Notes under the pieces: generated by a model
What the model saw: only the letters and a program-made list of their open reading frames with translations
Told to the model about the DNA's origin: nothing
Databases searched by the model: none
Assembly (NCBI RefSeq): GCF_022985175.1
Contig: NC_066874.1
Location: forward strand, 6,257,604-6,321,603
Origin: Labeo rohita
Lineage: Eukaryota; Chordata; Actinopteri; Cypriniformes; Cyprinidae
Length of the DNA: 64,000 bases
Direction: 5' to 3'
Made by a program: the position numbers and the translations under genes
Shown here: positions 47,219-59,250 of the stretch, in pieces
Layout: each line of letters opens with the position of its first letter
How positions within the stretch are numbered: the stretch's first letter is position 1

Positions 47219-48129
47219 ATGAGAAGTGCACTTCTAGAACAAAAATGTACAGGTAATGTACTGCCTTGTGCCTTGTCATCCAAGATGTTCATGTCTTTCT
47301 TTCTTCAGTCATAAAGAAATTATGTTTTTTGAGGAAAACATTTCAGCATTTTTCTCCATATGGTGGACTTCTATGGTGCCTTGAGTTTGAACTTCCAAAA
47401 TGCAGTTTAAATGCAGCTTCAAACGATCCCAAATGTGGTTGTAAACGATCCCAGCTGAGGAAGATAAGTCTTATCCAACGAAACAATTGGTTATTTTTAT
47501 AAAAATAATACAATTTATATACTTTTTAATGTCAAACGCCCGTCTTGTCTTACTTTGCCTGAACTGTTTTTTTCCAGTTCATGATGGTTAGGGTATAAAA
47601 CTCCCATCTCACGTTCTCCCTCAAATTCAAAATCGTCCTATATCGCTGTTTTACCTTTTTTGTTAAGTGTGTTTGATCTTCTTTGCATGTTCACTTTGAA
47701 AAGACTGGGTCGGTACTTCTGCAGCGATTTAGGGTGATTTTGAAATGATTTTTGAAGTTGATGGAGAAAATACGATTGGAGTTTTCCGACATCCCGTAAC
47801 TGTCTTGAACCAGAATACACAGAGTTCAGGCAGAGCAAGCCGAGCATTTGAGATTTAAATTGTATTTTTTTTAATGAAATAACCGATCGCTTCGCTAGAT
47901 AAGACCCTTCTTCAGCTGGGATCATTTACAACCACATTTGGGATCATTTGAAGCCGCATTTAAACTGCATTTTGGAAGTTTAAACTCGGGGCACCATAGC
48001 AATCCATTGTATGGAGAAAATCCTGAAATGTTTTTCTCAAAAAAAAAAAGAAAGAAAGACGAACATCTTGGATGACAAGGGGGTGAGTATATTACCTGTA
48101 AATTATTGTTCTGGAAGTGGACTTCTCCT
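47219..48129. mobile_element. Long palindromic TTAA-flanked element, copy 2
   Basis: TTAA (47215-47218 and 48130-48133) flanks ATGAGAAGTGCACTTCTAGA and CTGGAAGTGGACTTCTCCT. It is 911 bp. The arms are complementary through TCATCCAAGATGTTCATGTC / CGAACATCTTGGATGAC and further inward. Coding-remnant pieces occur near the centre in both orientations. Confidence 0.85.
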
Positions 48130-48147
48130 TTAATGTTTAAAAGAAAA

Positions 48148-48530
48148 CCTCTCTTTTGCTCTCTAAGGCTGTATTTATTTGTTTAAAAGTTCAGTAAAAA
48201 TGGTGATATTGTGAAATATTATTTCAATTTTAAATAACTGTTTTCTATTTTAATGTATTTTCAAATGTAATTTATTCCTGTGATGACAAAAATGAATTTT
48301 CAGCATCATTACTCTAGTATTCCGTGTCATGATGCTTCAGAATCCATTCTAAAATGCTTTGCTACTCAGTTATTATTGGTGCTCATTAGTGGTATTATAT
48401 TATCAATGTTGAAAACCGTTTTAGCTGCTTAATATTTGCAGGCTTAATATATAACCATGATACATCTTTCAGGATCCTTTGATGAATTGAAAATAACAGT
48501 AAAATATGAAATAGAAATATTTTAAAAGCT
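48148..48530 (-). repeat. GATCATGTGACACTGAA-type repeat, inverted copy
   Basis: Read on the minus strand it shows ACTAGAGTAATGATGCTGAAA, ATTTCAATTTAA-type AT blocks and CAAAGGATCCTGAAAGATG. It is opposite in orientation to the partner at 48770-49085. Confidence 0.6.
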
Positions 48531-48769
48531 TGGTCAATTTCAATGCTTTCTTGCGGAATAAAAGTTTTTTTTATTATTATTTAAATATTACTCTTAAGGT
48601 CCTTGGACACTGAGTTTGAAATTTTCGTCCGAACTTTTTGCACGTTAAAGAATAAATACAATCTCACGTTGTGTCAACTACATCTACGCACTGCCTCCAA
48701 AACTTTTGTCAGTCATAAAAAAAAACATTGCATCCGAAAAAAACACATGAAAATTTCACACTCAGCGTT

Positions 48770-49085
48770 CAAGGACTTTTACTACTCTAAAAACTTACTC
48801 CAAACTTTGAATGGTAGTGTTACTACAAACAACTGATTTCAACATGAAAAAAAAAAGAAATGTCTCTTGACCTGCAAACCAGCATTTTAGATTGATTTCT
48901 GAAAGACTGAATAATGGCTGCTGAAAATTCAGCTTTGCATCGCTGGAATAAATCACAATTTAAAATATAAGAAAATGGATATTTTAAATTGAAATAATAT
49001 TTCACAATATTACAGTTTTTACTGTATTTTTGAACAAATAAATGCATCCTCGGTGAGCAAAAAAGGACTTCTTTTAAAAACATTA
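48770..49085 (+). repeat. GATCATGTGACACTGAA-type repeat, second copy with detached terminus
   Basis: CTCCAAACTTTGAATGGTAGTG (48798) is the family terminus, followed by a fresh copy with GCTGAAAATTCAGCTTTGCAT and TAATATTTCACAATATTACAG. With the inverted copy at 48148 this makes a foldback pair. Confidence 0.55.
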
Positions 49086-51464
49086 AACATCATAATTATT
49101 GCAATTTTGACTAGTAATAGAAGTCTTTCTATAAAAGGCCTCAGTGAGAACAATTTGAATTAATATCCAGTTTGACTCAAAATTGTCTTCAGTACTTAGC
49201 TTGTTGCCAAGCTAACAATTAGTCTGTCAGACACAAAGCAAATCGATGCAATGACTTAATAAGCTGAAAAATATAGCACATACATACTTGGAATACAACA
49301 TTTTTATTGCTTTGTCCACCATTTTTTTTACTGAGCGCTTAGCTGTACACTCTGGGATTGCTTTCTTTGTGAAAATTGTGTGTGATGCTGGTTAAGATAT
49401 CTTAGGGAGCTGCATAATTATCATGTCAAGTTTTACAAACAACCAATGCATTGTGAACATGCCTGCATTATAATGTTTTGAAATGCTGCCTACATTGGCA
49501 GCTCACTACATCCTGGAAGAACTTTACTGCAGTTGTCAACAATTGACTCTTGTGTGTCTATTTTTATTTCTCTTGAGGAAATTTAGAGCAAACATCTGAA
49601 ACGTGTTTATACTTGACAAAGTGTGCGCTTGTGCATAATTGAACTAAGAACCTCTGAGCAACCTGCATTCCAGGTACTTGAACCACTTCTTTAATATGCC
49701 TAAAGTGTGCTAAACATTTTTTTAATGTATGCCTTTTAGTGTAAGGTGCGAAGCCTAATTTACACAGAAAGGAGATGTGTTTGCATGAAAATAATGACAT
49801 TGACTTTATAATTTGCATAGTGCACTGCAATGCCAGTAATGTCTGGATAAACTGGATTGCGGGTTGTTAGTGAATAATAAGAACATTTTTTGTGGTAAAA
49901 TGCAACACACAAAGTGGTGCAGCTGTTTTGTGAAATCTCCTCAGACTGTTCAAATGCCCAGTTTAATTGCATCATTAAAAAAAGAACAAGAAAAACATTT
50001 GACTGAAAATAAGCTTGGTAGAAACATAGCTTGGAGGTGTTTTTTTGATTTAGAGGATTGAATTAAAAACAGACCAAAAAGCATAAAGAATCTGGGCACT
50101 CCACCAGAGAGAGAGAGGGCAAAGCACTCGCATTCCTGTCCTTGACAAGGGCTCTTCCCTTCCTCTGTAATGTGTGTGTGTGTGTCTGTGAGTGTCCTAG
50201 AAAGAGGGAAATAAAAAGCACGAAACACTCCTTTTTCCGCCCTTCGAAGCCACAAGCGTGTTAGTACCATAACAAATGTTTGAGACATTCCTTTGCAGCA
50301 TGTTTTCAAAAACGTAACAATTCTGTAAACATGTGCATTAGAGAAACTTAATCAAGCCTTTTATCATTCATTTAAGACAGGTGTCGTGGTAACATAGCAT
50401 GGTGCTAACATGCATGTTGCACGCTGTGCCTGCAGTGGTGTTTTGTGGTTATCTAGCCATGACTCAGAAGTCGCATCTCGATCCGTGGCCTTTGCTCGCA
50501 CATGGCCGCGTTTCTCGCAAGCTGTTCAAACAGAGCTTAGAGGCTTGGCTTGATAAAGAAAAATGAACATGGAGTCTCTAAAAATAATCTTCGATGATAA
50601 TTGATAGTGAAGTTATCCTGCATGGCTTCAGAAGATTATAGACAGCCCAGAAGGTGACATTTTGCAGAACCTGCCAGAGACTTGACAACTTGCAGCAACG
50701 TTAAAGCGCATTTGGTTGCACTGTTTAAATTTGAAATCCTCTTATGAATCAGAGGATTTGATGGCTTTTCCAGTTTATAATTAGCTGAACTGTCGTTTTA
50801 TGCATTTTGATGAAGGCTGACCTTTCCTAATGTGCCTTCATTTCATTTTTTTTTTCCTCTGCACTTTGACAAACATCCTAAATTGATTAAGCGAAGGTTG
50901 CTTAGACATAGTGCAAGTGACAGAATATTAGAAATATTCCATCTGACACCTGGAATCCACCATGAAATAAACTCATGCAGTGTTAAATCTCATGTTAAAA
51001 TCTCACCGGCTCTCCTGTTAAGCTGATGGATTGCAGTGCTTGCAGTATCTAGAGACTTAGTGGTGAGAATCCCAGCTTGATGATTAGCTCACTGTATGAC
51101 TTATTGACTCATCTTGTTTTAGTGCTTGTGCAAGAACCCAGTTTCTGATTTACTACCAGCCAAAAATCTTTAGGTACTTTTGATGACACCCAAGTAGTCT
51201 CACAATGTCAGATTTTTGGCTGTCTGTACTGGAACTTTACCAGCAGGTAAAGACCAACCACTGTTGTATTTGCTGTTTTTTGTATGACATTTCAGAGCAT
51301 TTACATGCTGAACACAAACAGCCCAACAGGAAAAGACAGACACCACTGCATAAATCCAATCCTCAGTGAGTATTTTTGTTTAATGTTCCAGTTAAAATAT
51401 CTGAAAATCTTTGGAACAAGGTAAACATACTTGTAAATCAACGCTGAATAAGATATCAAAGGGA
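49086..51464. other. Unique sequence, no gene recognised
   Basis: A short (TG)n lies at 50169-50184. Open frames at 49564-49830, 49950-50309 and 50832-51026 have no recognisable domains and no splice support. Confidence 0.45.
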
Positions 51465-51640
51465 TAGATCACCCAAAAATGTTTCAGATGATTTTCACAC
51501 TTTAATGTCATTCCAGACATGTATATATTTTTTTCTTCTTTGGAAAAATGTGTTGTTTGTCCATAAAGTGAAAGTCAATATGAATAATTGCTGTTTTGGA
51601 CCCCACTGACTTCCTTTGTAGGGGCAAAAACAGTTAAAAC
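51465..51640 (+). repeat. Half of a TTAA-family MITE
   Basis: AAGGGATAGATCACCCAAAA, TTAATGTCATTCCAGACATG and TTTTTTCTTCTTTGGAAAAA match the family left half; no right end is present. Confidence 0.6.
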
Positions 51641-51689
51641 ATTCTTCAAAATATCTTCATTTGTGTTAAGGAAAAGACAAAAAGCCATA

Positions 51690-52210
51690 AAGATTTGGAA
51701 TCTGCAAAATGTTAATTATTTTCCCAAAATAAGAGGGATCGTACAAAACGCGTGTTATTTTTTATTTAGTACTGACCTGAATAAGAGAAAATAACAGCTG
51801 AATTTATAAAAATTACACTGTACGTACTTGATTCTTAATACTGTGTTGTTACCTGAATAATCCACAGCTCATCTGGATTATTCAGGTAACAACACAGTAA
51901 TAAAAATCAAGCATATGTAAACTTGAATGTGGTCATTTTTCATAAATTCAACTATTATTTTGTCTTGTGAACTATATGTATATGTCTTTTATGTGAAATA
52001 TCTTATTCAGGTCAGCGTTAAATAAAAAATAACACCTTCTTATTTTGGTAAAATAATTAACATTTTGCAGATTTGCCAAAATGTATTTTTGCACTACGAC
52101 AGACATATAAAAAGAGCTCCAACCTAGCGAGCTTGTTAAACCAAACTTTGGTGGACTGATGAAAACTTGTACACCATGATTCACTGAAATTGTGCCAGCG
52201 AAACTGACTT
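51690..52210. mobile_element. Palindromic MITE related to the Tc1/mariner-like element at 9927
   Basis: Arms such as GCAAAATGTTAATTATTTTC / TAAAATAATTAACATTTTGC and TTAGTACTGACCTGAATAAG / CTTATTCAGGTCAGCGTTAA mirror across a perfect central hairpin. GACTATATGT-like and CTTTTATGTGAAATATCTTA segments resemble the sub-terminal part of the 9927 element. Confidence 0.65.
51841..51897. repeat. Perfect 24-bp-arm hairpin
   Basis: CTGTGTTGTTACCTGAATAA-TCCA (51841-51864) is exactly complementary to 51874-51897 across a 9-nt loop, and two further pairs extend the stem. It forms the centre of the surrounding palindromic MITE. Confidence 0.9.
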
Positions 52211-53054
52211 AGTTTGAGAAAGCTTTTGGTATTTTTGTGTGCAGTATGCATCAGCGATTGGTCAGTGGGAGGTCCGAGGGTGTGCCATCAGCCTGAGACT
52301 CTTATTAAACAAACATTAAACCAAACACTACCAAAAACAGCGGCTGGTCTGATGACACCGTGAGGTTATCTGACTCATTAGATCATGGTCATGAGCCCAT
52401 CCTGCAGGCAGTGAATAGACACACACCCTCCCTCCTCTCCAAGCATTCCATTTTAAGGTTAGTGGAGGTGCCTGAACTCCAGTGTTCGAAAACATGTTTT
52501 CGAGCTTCTATGAAGGTGCGATATCGCCATTATGAGTTTCATTGAGTCTTGGCTGGGTGTGGAGCCATGCAGAGGATATTACAGATGGAGAGCTTTGGAG
52601 GTTGTGAAGAGCTTGTTCCTGTCTGAACAGAGACTCTATTGTAAGGGGCTACTAACGTTTAGCGCAGAGGAGCACCTGACAGAGAGGCCATTGATCCATT
52701 TCTAGCAGCCCGGTGCAGCTCAATAACATCCCAAACAAGAAAGAGAGACGCCCAGGGAGGCCGACACAGTCAGCTGTCTGCTGGCCAGCAACCTCTGGTC
52801 CTCCCTAGAGAGGTTTGAGAAATGTTATTACACCAGTGGCTAGACTGAAGTTGCAGGCCAGAGGGTCAAACGAAAAGAAGTCGGCTTGTGACGGAAATTA
52901 CTATAACATACTTTTTTGATGAGTTCAGACTGAAATTGCAATTGCACAAGAGGACAGTTAACAACAGGGTCAGAAATTAACTTTTCCATTAAGGCTGAGT
53001 ATTTCCCCCTGGATTTGATTCCAGTGGCATTTTTTACTTTTCTAAGGACAGTTT
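52211..53054. other. Unique, relatively GC-rich sequence, no gene recognised
   Basis: 52380-52860 is repeat-free with higher GC than the surroundings. No convincing exon was found on either strand. Confidence 0.4.
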
Positions 53055-53057
53055 TTA

Positions 53058-53718
53058 GGCCTTGTTTACACTGGGTATTAAGATGCGTTTTGGTCGATCG
53101 GATCACAAGTGGACAATGGAGACACATAGCCGTTTACACTTTGCGTTTTAATCCGTCTCTTCTGTCCACTTTTGACCACATTTCCCTCCGTGGTGCTGAT
53201 TACATCAAGAGGAGGGTAAATGAGTGAATCCCTCTGTCGGCGTCAAAACAGGAGCAGGAGGGTTAAAGTTATCATGCACTTGTACTTACTGCTGCTAGTG
53301 TTATTAGCAAACATGCTGCACAAAGTTTTGTTCATGTATATGTATGGGCTTTTTCAAGTATTTCAGAGCAATGGAAGACATAAGCTCAGACTAATTTCAC
53401 ATGTTCGCAAAATTAGACAAGAGAAAATGCGGAGAGCAGCCGCTTTAGTTTTGTTTCGGCCCATCAGTGTTTAAATCCCATCTGATAAGCGTGCGTCCTT
53501 GTACATCTCGCAGTGAATACGTATTAGGTCAGTAGCAGCTGTTCGAACGCATCCGACCACATGTGCATCTATACTACAACAGCAATCTGATCGAATGTAT
53601 TTTCGACCACCTTTGGATGTGGTCGAAAGTGGACAAGCTCAAAACATTTTACATCCCGTTTACATCTGTACTTAGTGTTGTCCACCACCAGGTGTCCATA
53701 CCAGGTGTAAACAGGGCC
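53058..53718. mobile_element. Probable PIF/Harbinger-like non-autonomous element
   Basis: The ends GGCCTTGTTTACACTGGGTAT and ATACCAGGTGTAAACAGGGCC are inverted, and TTA lies directly outside both (53055-53057 and 53719-53721). A TTA target and GGCC-type termini fit PIF/Harbinger, which is inferred. Sub-terminal GGTCGATCGGATCACAAGTGG pairs with CCACTTTCGACCACATCC-like sequence at the other end. The interior holds an 84-codon plus open frame (53220-53474), basic near its end (VRKIRQEKMRRAAALVLF), that I cannot assign. Confidence 0.7.
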
Positions 53719-53721
53719 TTA

Positions 53722-54119
53722 TTACTGTCATGATAACTCTGTCATGATTGAAAGTTTAACATGGTAATATAGCAATGTTAATGAGTTTAATCTTGTGAAA
53801 TATGCTGCTGTTGCAGAGCTACTGCCAATATATCCACAGACATGCTGCTGTGAGCATGTAAGAAATGCTGCTGCACATATAACATGCATGAAATTACCCC
53901 CATACATGAAATACCCTGTATCGGGCCTATACAGGTGGAGCTGGGGAAGGTGAAGGGTTGCTGAAGTGCTGCAGCAAACACTATCCAAGTACTTGAATGT
54001 TAAGCAGCAAGCTCATTGGCTGCTAATGCAACTAAAGGCAATCAGACGCGCCATGTGAATGATTATGTGATTATATTGGCCTACGCCATCTAGAGTTTCA
54101 TGATAGTACTTTGCATTAA
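53722..54119. other. No feature recognised
   Basis: It contains two imperfect GCTGCTG-bearing segments near 53802 and 53863 (ATATGCTGCTGTTGCAG / ATGCTGCTGCACATAT). Confidence 0.35.
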
Positions 54120-54380
54120 AGGGATAGTTAACCCAAAAATTTTGAATCTGCCATTAATTACTCACCATCATGTCATTCCAAACCCATAAGGCCTTCGTTC
54201 ATCTTCGGAACATAAATTAAGATATTTTTGATGAAATCTGAGAGCTTTCTGACACTGCATAGACAGCAACACAACTGACGTTCAAGTCCCAGAAAGGAAG
54301 TAAGAACATTGTTAAAACAGTCCATGTGACATCAGTGGTTCAATTGTAATTTTATGAAACTACAAGAATAGTTTTTGTGG
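54120..54380 (+). repeat. Left half of a TTAA-family MITE
   Basis: TTAA precedes AGGGATAGTTAACCCAAAAA. ATTACTCACCATCATGTCAT and CTTTCTGACACTGCATAGAC match the 62310 element. The right half is missing. Confidence 0.7.
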
Positions 54381-55114
54381 AATTTGGTTTAATTTTGTTC
54401 ATTCCGATGGCATTTTTGCCCCAGGCCCCCTTCATTTTCAAACCTGGTTTACAGTACATACAGCCGTGTGAGAAAATGTCACATTATTTCTGTTTTGTAT
54501 TGTTTCCAGGCGCACATGTCATCATGGCCTGTGATATCACCTTTTGGAATCTGCCCTCAGGGCAGTCTTGCACTGTTTGTCACTTTACACACATTCACAC
54601 ATTGATATTGTCTTTGGATTTACGCACAGACTTCACAGAATCCTGTGTTTTCATACGCTGCCCGTTTACAGTGTCACTCAGTCAAAGACCTGGCAGCGTT
54701 GTTACAACCGCCACACTAAACGTTTTAAATTCCTCTCATACCCCCCAGTGTAACACACACACACATTTATGCGCACTCACACACAAAAGCACTGTGTTCT
54801 GCAGTACTACGGTCAAATTCCACAAACACTATTTTGGTGTCTCTGGCCTAAGGAGAATCGAAACGGGGCAGGACTGCAGAAAACAGCCGCAGTGAATCGA
54901 TGCTCGTAGAAGAGCTGCCCCCAGAGAAGTAATAAAGTCAGAAATATGAACCAGGGCTCTGCTGATGAAGTAAATGCAAAGAAAGCCGAAACTCACTCAG
55001 ACTAGAGAGTGACACAAACCACTGCAAGCATGTTTAAAATGGAGAGCTAATTTGATGTTTCACTGTTATGAATGTTTAATCATGTAATATGGTAATTTCA
55101 TATTGTATTACGCC
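54381..55114. other. No gene recognised
   Basis: A 172-codon plus open frame (54377-54895) begins inside the MITE fragment and runs through a short ACACACAC tract. It has no domain signal and is treated as chance. Confidence 0.4.
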
Positions 55115-55118
55115 TTAA

Positions 55119-55440
55119 AGGTGTAGTTAAGCCAAAACAAATAATAAAAAAATTGTCATCCTTTACTCACCCTCATGTTGTTCCAAACCTAAATTTCTTT
55201 CTTCGGTTGAACACAAAAGAAGATATTTTGAAGAATGTTGGTAATCAAACAGTAGATGTTCCTTAGTGACTTCCACAGTACGGCGAAAAAAATACTATGG
55301 AGGTAAATGGTTATAGCAGCAACTATACACGTTTGTTTACCAGAATTCTTCAAAATAAAATTAATACAGGTTTGGAACAACACGAGGGTGAGTAAATAAT
55401 GACAACATTTTAATTTGAAAATGAACTACTTACTCATTTT
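55119..55440. mobile_element. TTAA-family MITE (AGGTGTAGTTAAGCC type)
   Basis: TTAA precedes AGGTGTAGTTAAGCCAAAAC. The mirrored internal blocks TTACTCACCCTCATGTTGTTCC / GGAACAACACGAGGGTGAGTAAA and GAAGATATTTTGAAGAATG / CAGAATTCTTCAAAATA are clear. The right terminus has decayed (GAAAATGAACTACTTACTC). Confidence 0.7.
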
Positions 55441-57288
55441 CATATCTTACTCATCCTCACACACTGGTGGGGATATTATTTACCAGAATATCCATGCTGC
55501 TCTTTAAATTTAAAAGCAATTCACACTGTCAAGCTCCGAAAAAAGCACCATAAATGTGATCTATACACCCTGTGTTGTATATTTCAAATATTCTTAAGCC
55601 ATACAAAAGTTTTTTTGCAATGAACAAACCTAAATTTAGTTTCTTAAAGAGAAAAATCCTGATATGTACATAGTACAGAATTATTGACAGAATTATTTTA
55701 GTTTATTATTGCTTTCAAGAAATTTAGGTCGTTTTTTAACAGTGATTTGAAATCACTGTCAAAAACTGTCAGCAAAAATAACTGGAAGCAGATGAGACTA
55801 GAGGCCTCGCACATTCAAGTTAAAAATGTCTGCACTTTTTCTCACATTAAAAATAAGCTGGATAGGATGCAAAAAGGCCTGCATTAAGATTTGGGAGAAA
55901 AACATTAATGCTGATAAATGTACAGAAAGAAATCTGTACATTTTTGAAAAGTAACTCTCTCATGACAGTTAACCTTTTCTTTGTCTTGTGTCTCTTAGTT
56001 TTCTTTTATTGTTAATACAGTATTTAAAAACATACGATGCGCAAAAAGCATTCACTGTTTTAACCACAGATATATCCTTGTTATAACATGCTTTGCATTT
56101 ACATAATCACAGAGCATTCATACGCACCACATTCCCGCTATTGTATACACTGTATAATCTCTGCCTCATTTAGGTCACAAGACATTGTACTGTAATAAAT
56201 GGCAGTCCGTTGGACTCCTAGATTGTTTTGTGAAGCCTCCACAAAGAGCTTTGCTTTTGCTGGCGCACAAAACAACCACTGGCATTCAAACTAGACAATA
56301 TGGATTATGCAGTACAATAAGAAACACATTTTTGGTGTCTCTCAGTAGAACTCAAAAGACTTGTTCTTCACTCCAAGAAAAATCTGATAAATACGCCTAT
56401 GTTATCAAGAATCGGGTCAGATCATTCAACATGTACCTAAATGTGGGGTGTAAGGAATGACATACAGGGAACGGGCTTTCAACAACAGTTACATACTGAT
56501 GTCATGCTAATGCAGAGCATGTCAACTTTGCAAGGAAGAGATAAACTGGTTATTAGTCAAAGACAAGCCATGACGTAACATTGGCACGTCAAGTTGAAAG
56601 ACAGTTTGCAAACAAGCCTTGCATGTTCTCAGTGCAAATGTACTGCAGTGGAAGTGGATCTGAGGTACAGTACATAGTCTAGTGAAAAACAGCAAGACAT
56701 AACATTAAGTGTCAGCAGATCAACAATTAAACAAGTTCAGGTGTTTCAATGTCCTCATATATATACAGTTGATAGCAAAGAGAGACATCGTTAAAACTAG
56801 ATGTCTGGAACTGCTTGAAGTCCAGATGAGTTTAAAAGTACAATCAGTATCAGCAGGATTTAACCTCTAGGTTGGAGAAGAAATGAGCAGTTGCCATAGA
56901 GATATCTGAAAATATTGTTATTGTTGGGAAGTGTTTATTACAGTAGACTGCTGGTATTAAGCTGCCAGTGGCTAATGCTGTGTTTGAAATTCTCTGCATG
57001 CACAAATGTGGGAAATGAACACGCAGCCAGGTCAAAACTACAAACACTCAGCAATCGCATCAATGCAGCTTCCTGTTGCCGTTTCGGCCGTCGATTTTCA
57101 AGGCTAGTTGAGCGCAGATGTGTTTCCTCTCCCCGCGGAGGGCTGCGTGCCCTGCTCCAGGTGCCCTGTTGACAGATTTCTCATCGGTTTGTGAGCTCTA
57201 GTACGGCTGTCAGAATTCCTGCTAGGCATCTTTTCAACATGGTAGTTGACACTAGCGGTGTGATAGCTGCTTTTAACGAATTGGTAGC
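55441..57288. other. Unique sequence, no gene recognised
   Basis: 57050-57180 has locally raised CpG and GC (GCCGTTTCGGCCGTCG, CCCCGCGGAGG), overlapping an 85-codon plus open frame (56915-57172) that I cannot assign. Confidence 0.4.
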
Positions 57289-57292
57289 TTAT

Positions 57293-58186
57293 AGGAGAAG
57301 TCCACTTTCAGAACAAGAATTTACAGATAATGTACTCACCCCCTTGTCATCCAAGATGTTCATGTCTGTCTTTCTTCAGTCATAGAGTTTTTGAGGAAAA
57401 TATTTCAGGATTTTTCTCCATATAATGGACTGATATGGTGCCCCAAGTGTGAACTTCCAACATGCCAAATGTGGTTGTAAACGATCCCAGCTGAGGAACA
57501 AGGGTCTTATCTAGCAAAATGATCGTTATTTTCATTTTAAAAAAATATACAATTTAAATACTTTATAATCTCAAGCGTCATCTTGTCATGCTCTGCCTGA
57601 ACTCTGTGTATTCTGACTGTTAGGGTATGTCAAAAATCTCTGATTGTATTTTCTCACTCAACTTCAAAAATAACTTCAAAATCATCCTACATTGATGTAA
57701 AAGTACCAACCCAGTCTTTGCAAAGTGAACATGCAAAGAAGATCAAACACCCTTAACAAAAAAGGTAAAACAGTGATATAGGGCGATTTTGAAGTTGAGG
57801 GAGAACATGAGATGAGAGTTTTTCAACATACATGGTCATGAACCAGAAAAAAACAGAGTTCAGGCAGAGCAAGACAAGACGAGCATTTGACATTAAAAAG
57901 TATATAAACTGTGTTATTTTTTTTTTTAAATAACCGATTGTTTCACTAGATAAGACCCTTCTTCCTCGGCTGGGATCATTTACAACTGCATTTGGGATCT
58001 TTTGAAGCTGCATTTAAACTGCATTTTGGACATTCAAGCTTGGGGCACCATAGAGGTCCATTATATGGAGAAAAATGCTAAAATGTTTTCCTCAAAATTT
58101 CTTTATGATTGAAGAAAGACATGAACATCTTGGATGACGAGGGGGTGAGTACATTATCTGTAATTTTTTGTTCTAGAAAGTGGACT
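57293..58186. mobile_element. Long palindromic TTAA-type element, copy 3
   Basis: The left end AGGAGAAGTCCACTTTCAGA follows TTAT (a mutated TTAA). The right end GAAAGTGGACT precedes TTAA (58187-58190), having lost the terminal CTCC. It is 894 bp. The arms mirror through CCTTGTCATCCAAGATGTTC and AACATCTTGGATGACGAGGG. Confidence 0.8.
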
Positions 58187-58555
58187 TTAATGTCCAGATA
58201 ACAACCCAAGCATGCTGGAAAAAATGCCTGTGACTTTTCTGCAAAATGATTTTATGTTGTTTCTTGCATGGTTTGCAACACTTCCAAAGTGTACTGAACA
58301 TGCCTTTACTGAGTGGATATTTTAAATTGAAAAAGATCAATGTGAATTTGGGAGTGTTTCATTACGTTGGTTGTATGTATCGCTGCAGTTCACATTAATA
58401 AAATGCATCAAACTAATTGTTCAGTGAGTGGCGGTAAATGTTTAATACTCTATTGCATTTGAACATACACTAGCTAATGTGATTAAGTGCATTTGCTGAT
58501 GCAACTATACCAGTTTAGAAGACTTTCAGCCATTTATTGAGTGTTGTGACTTATG
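58187..58555. other. No feature recognised
   Basis: Unique-looking AT-rich sequence. Confidence 0.35.
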
Positions 58556-58867
58556 CAGGGTTTTCTGTGGGTCTTAAAAAGGTCTTTAAAAGTCTTAATT
58601 CACCTTTTCAGGCCTGAAATCAAAGCAGGAAGTCTTAAATTCATAAAGTTGTGGTATTAAATGTTGCATTCAATGCAAAAATGAATATCTTTATTTTTCC
58701 GATTCCATTGGCAGATTTTTGTTATAATCAACTTACTTTATTCTGATAAATGTTTTAGAAAATATTTATTTATTTTTAGGGCTGTCAAATGATTAATCGT
58801 GATTAATCGCATACAAAATAAAAGTTTGAGTTTGCGTAATACATGTGTGTGTACTGTGTTTAATTAT

Positions 58868-58902
<35 letters not shown>

Positions 58903-59250
58903 CAAACACATTCATGTATATGTTTTAGAAATATTTACAAGTATATGTATTTATTATAATTTTTTATATAATTTATATGTAAATAAACATATTTTGTACA
59001 TAACACATTTCTCTTAAATATATACATAATAATTACACACAGTACACACACATATAGGCAAACTCAAACTTTTATTTTGTATGCGATTAATCACAATAAA
59101 TCATTTGACAGCCCTGCTCTTCTTATGTTATTTTGCATCTACAGTAAATGTATCTTGATTTAAGGATCTTAATTAGATTAATCTTACATTTTCTTTACTC
59201 ATTCTTAAAAAAAGTCTTTGAAAAAAGTCTTACATTTTAAAGGGCTTCAG
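58556..59250. repeat. GGTCTTAAAAAGGTCTTTAAA-type element, interrupted by a nested element
   Basis: CAGGGTTTTCTGTGGGTCTT and AAAGTCTTAATTCACC on the left, with AAAAGTCTTACATTTTAAAGG on the right, flank the nested insertion at 58778. This resembles a common fish MITE with a lost right terminus. Confidence 0.5.
58778..59114. mobile_element. AGGGCTGTCA/ATTAATCG palindromic element, both ends present
   Basis: AGGGCTGTCAAATGATTAATC and AATCATTTGACAGCCCTG are inverted repeats. Inner blocks AAAAGTTTGAGTTTGCG / GGCAAACTCAAACTTTT mirror exactly. A (TA)n run lies at about 58870-58900. The flanking 8-mers do not match well. Confidence 0.8.

Noticed and set aside
54377..54895. 172-codon plus-strand open frame
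   Set aside because: It begins inside a MITE fragment, crosses an ACACACAC tract and shows no domain; most likely chance.
56915..57172. 85-codon frame over a locally CpG-rich patch, as a possible exon or promoter
   Set aside because: The CpG patch is only about 100 bp and no splice site or TATA supports it.
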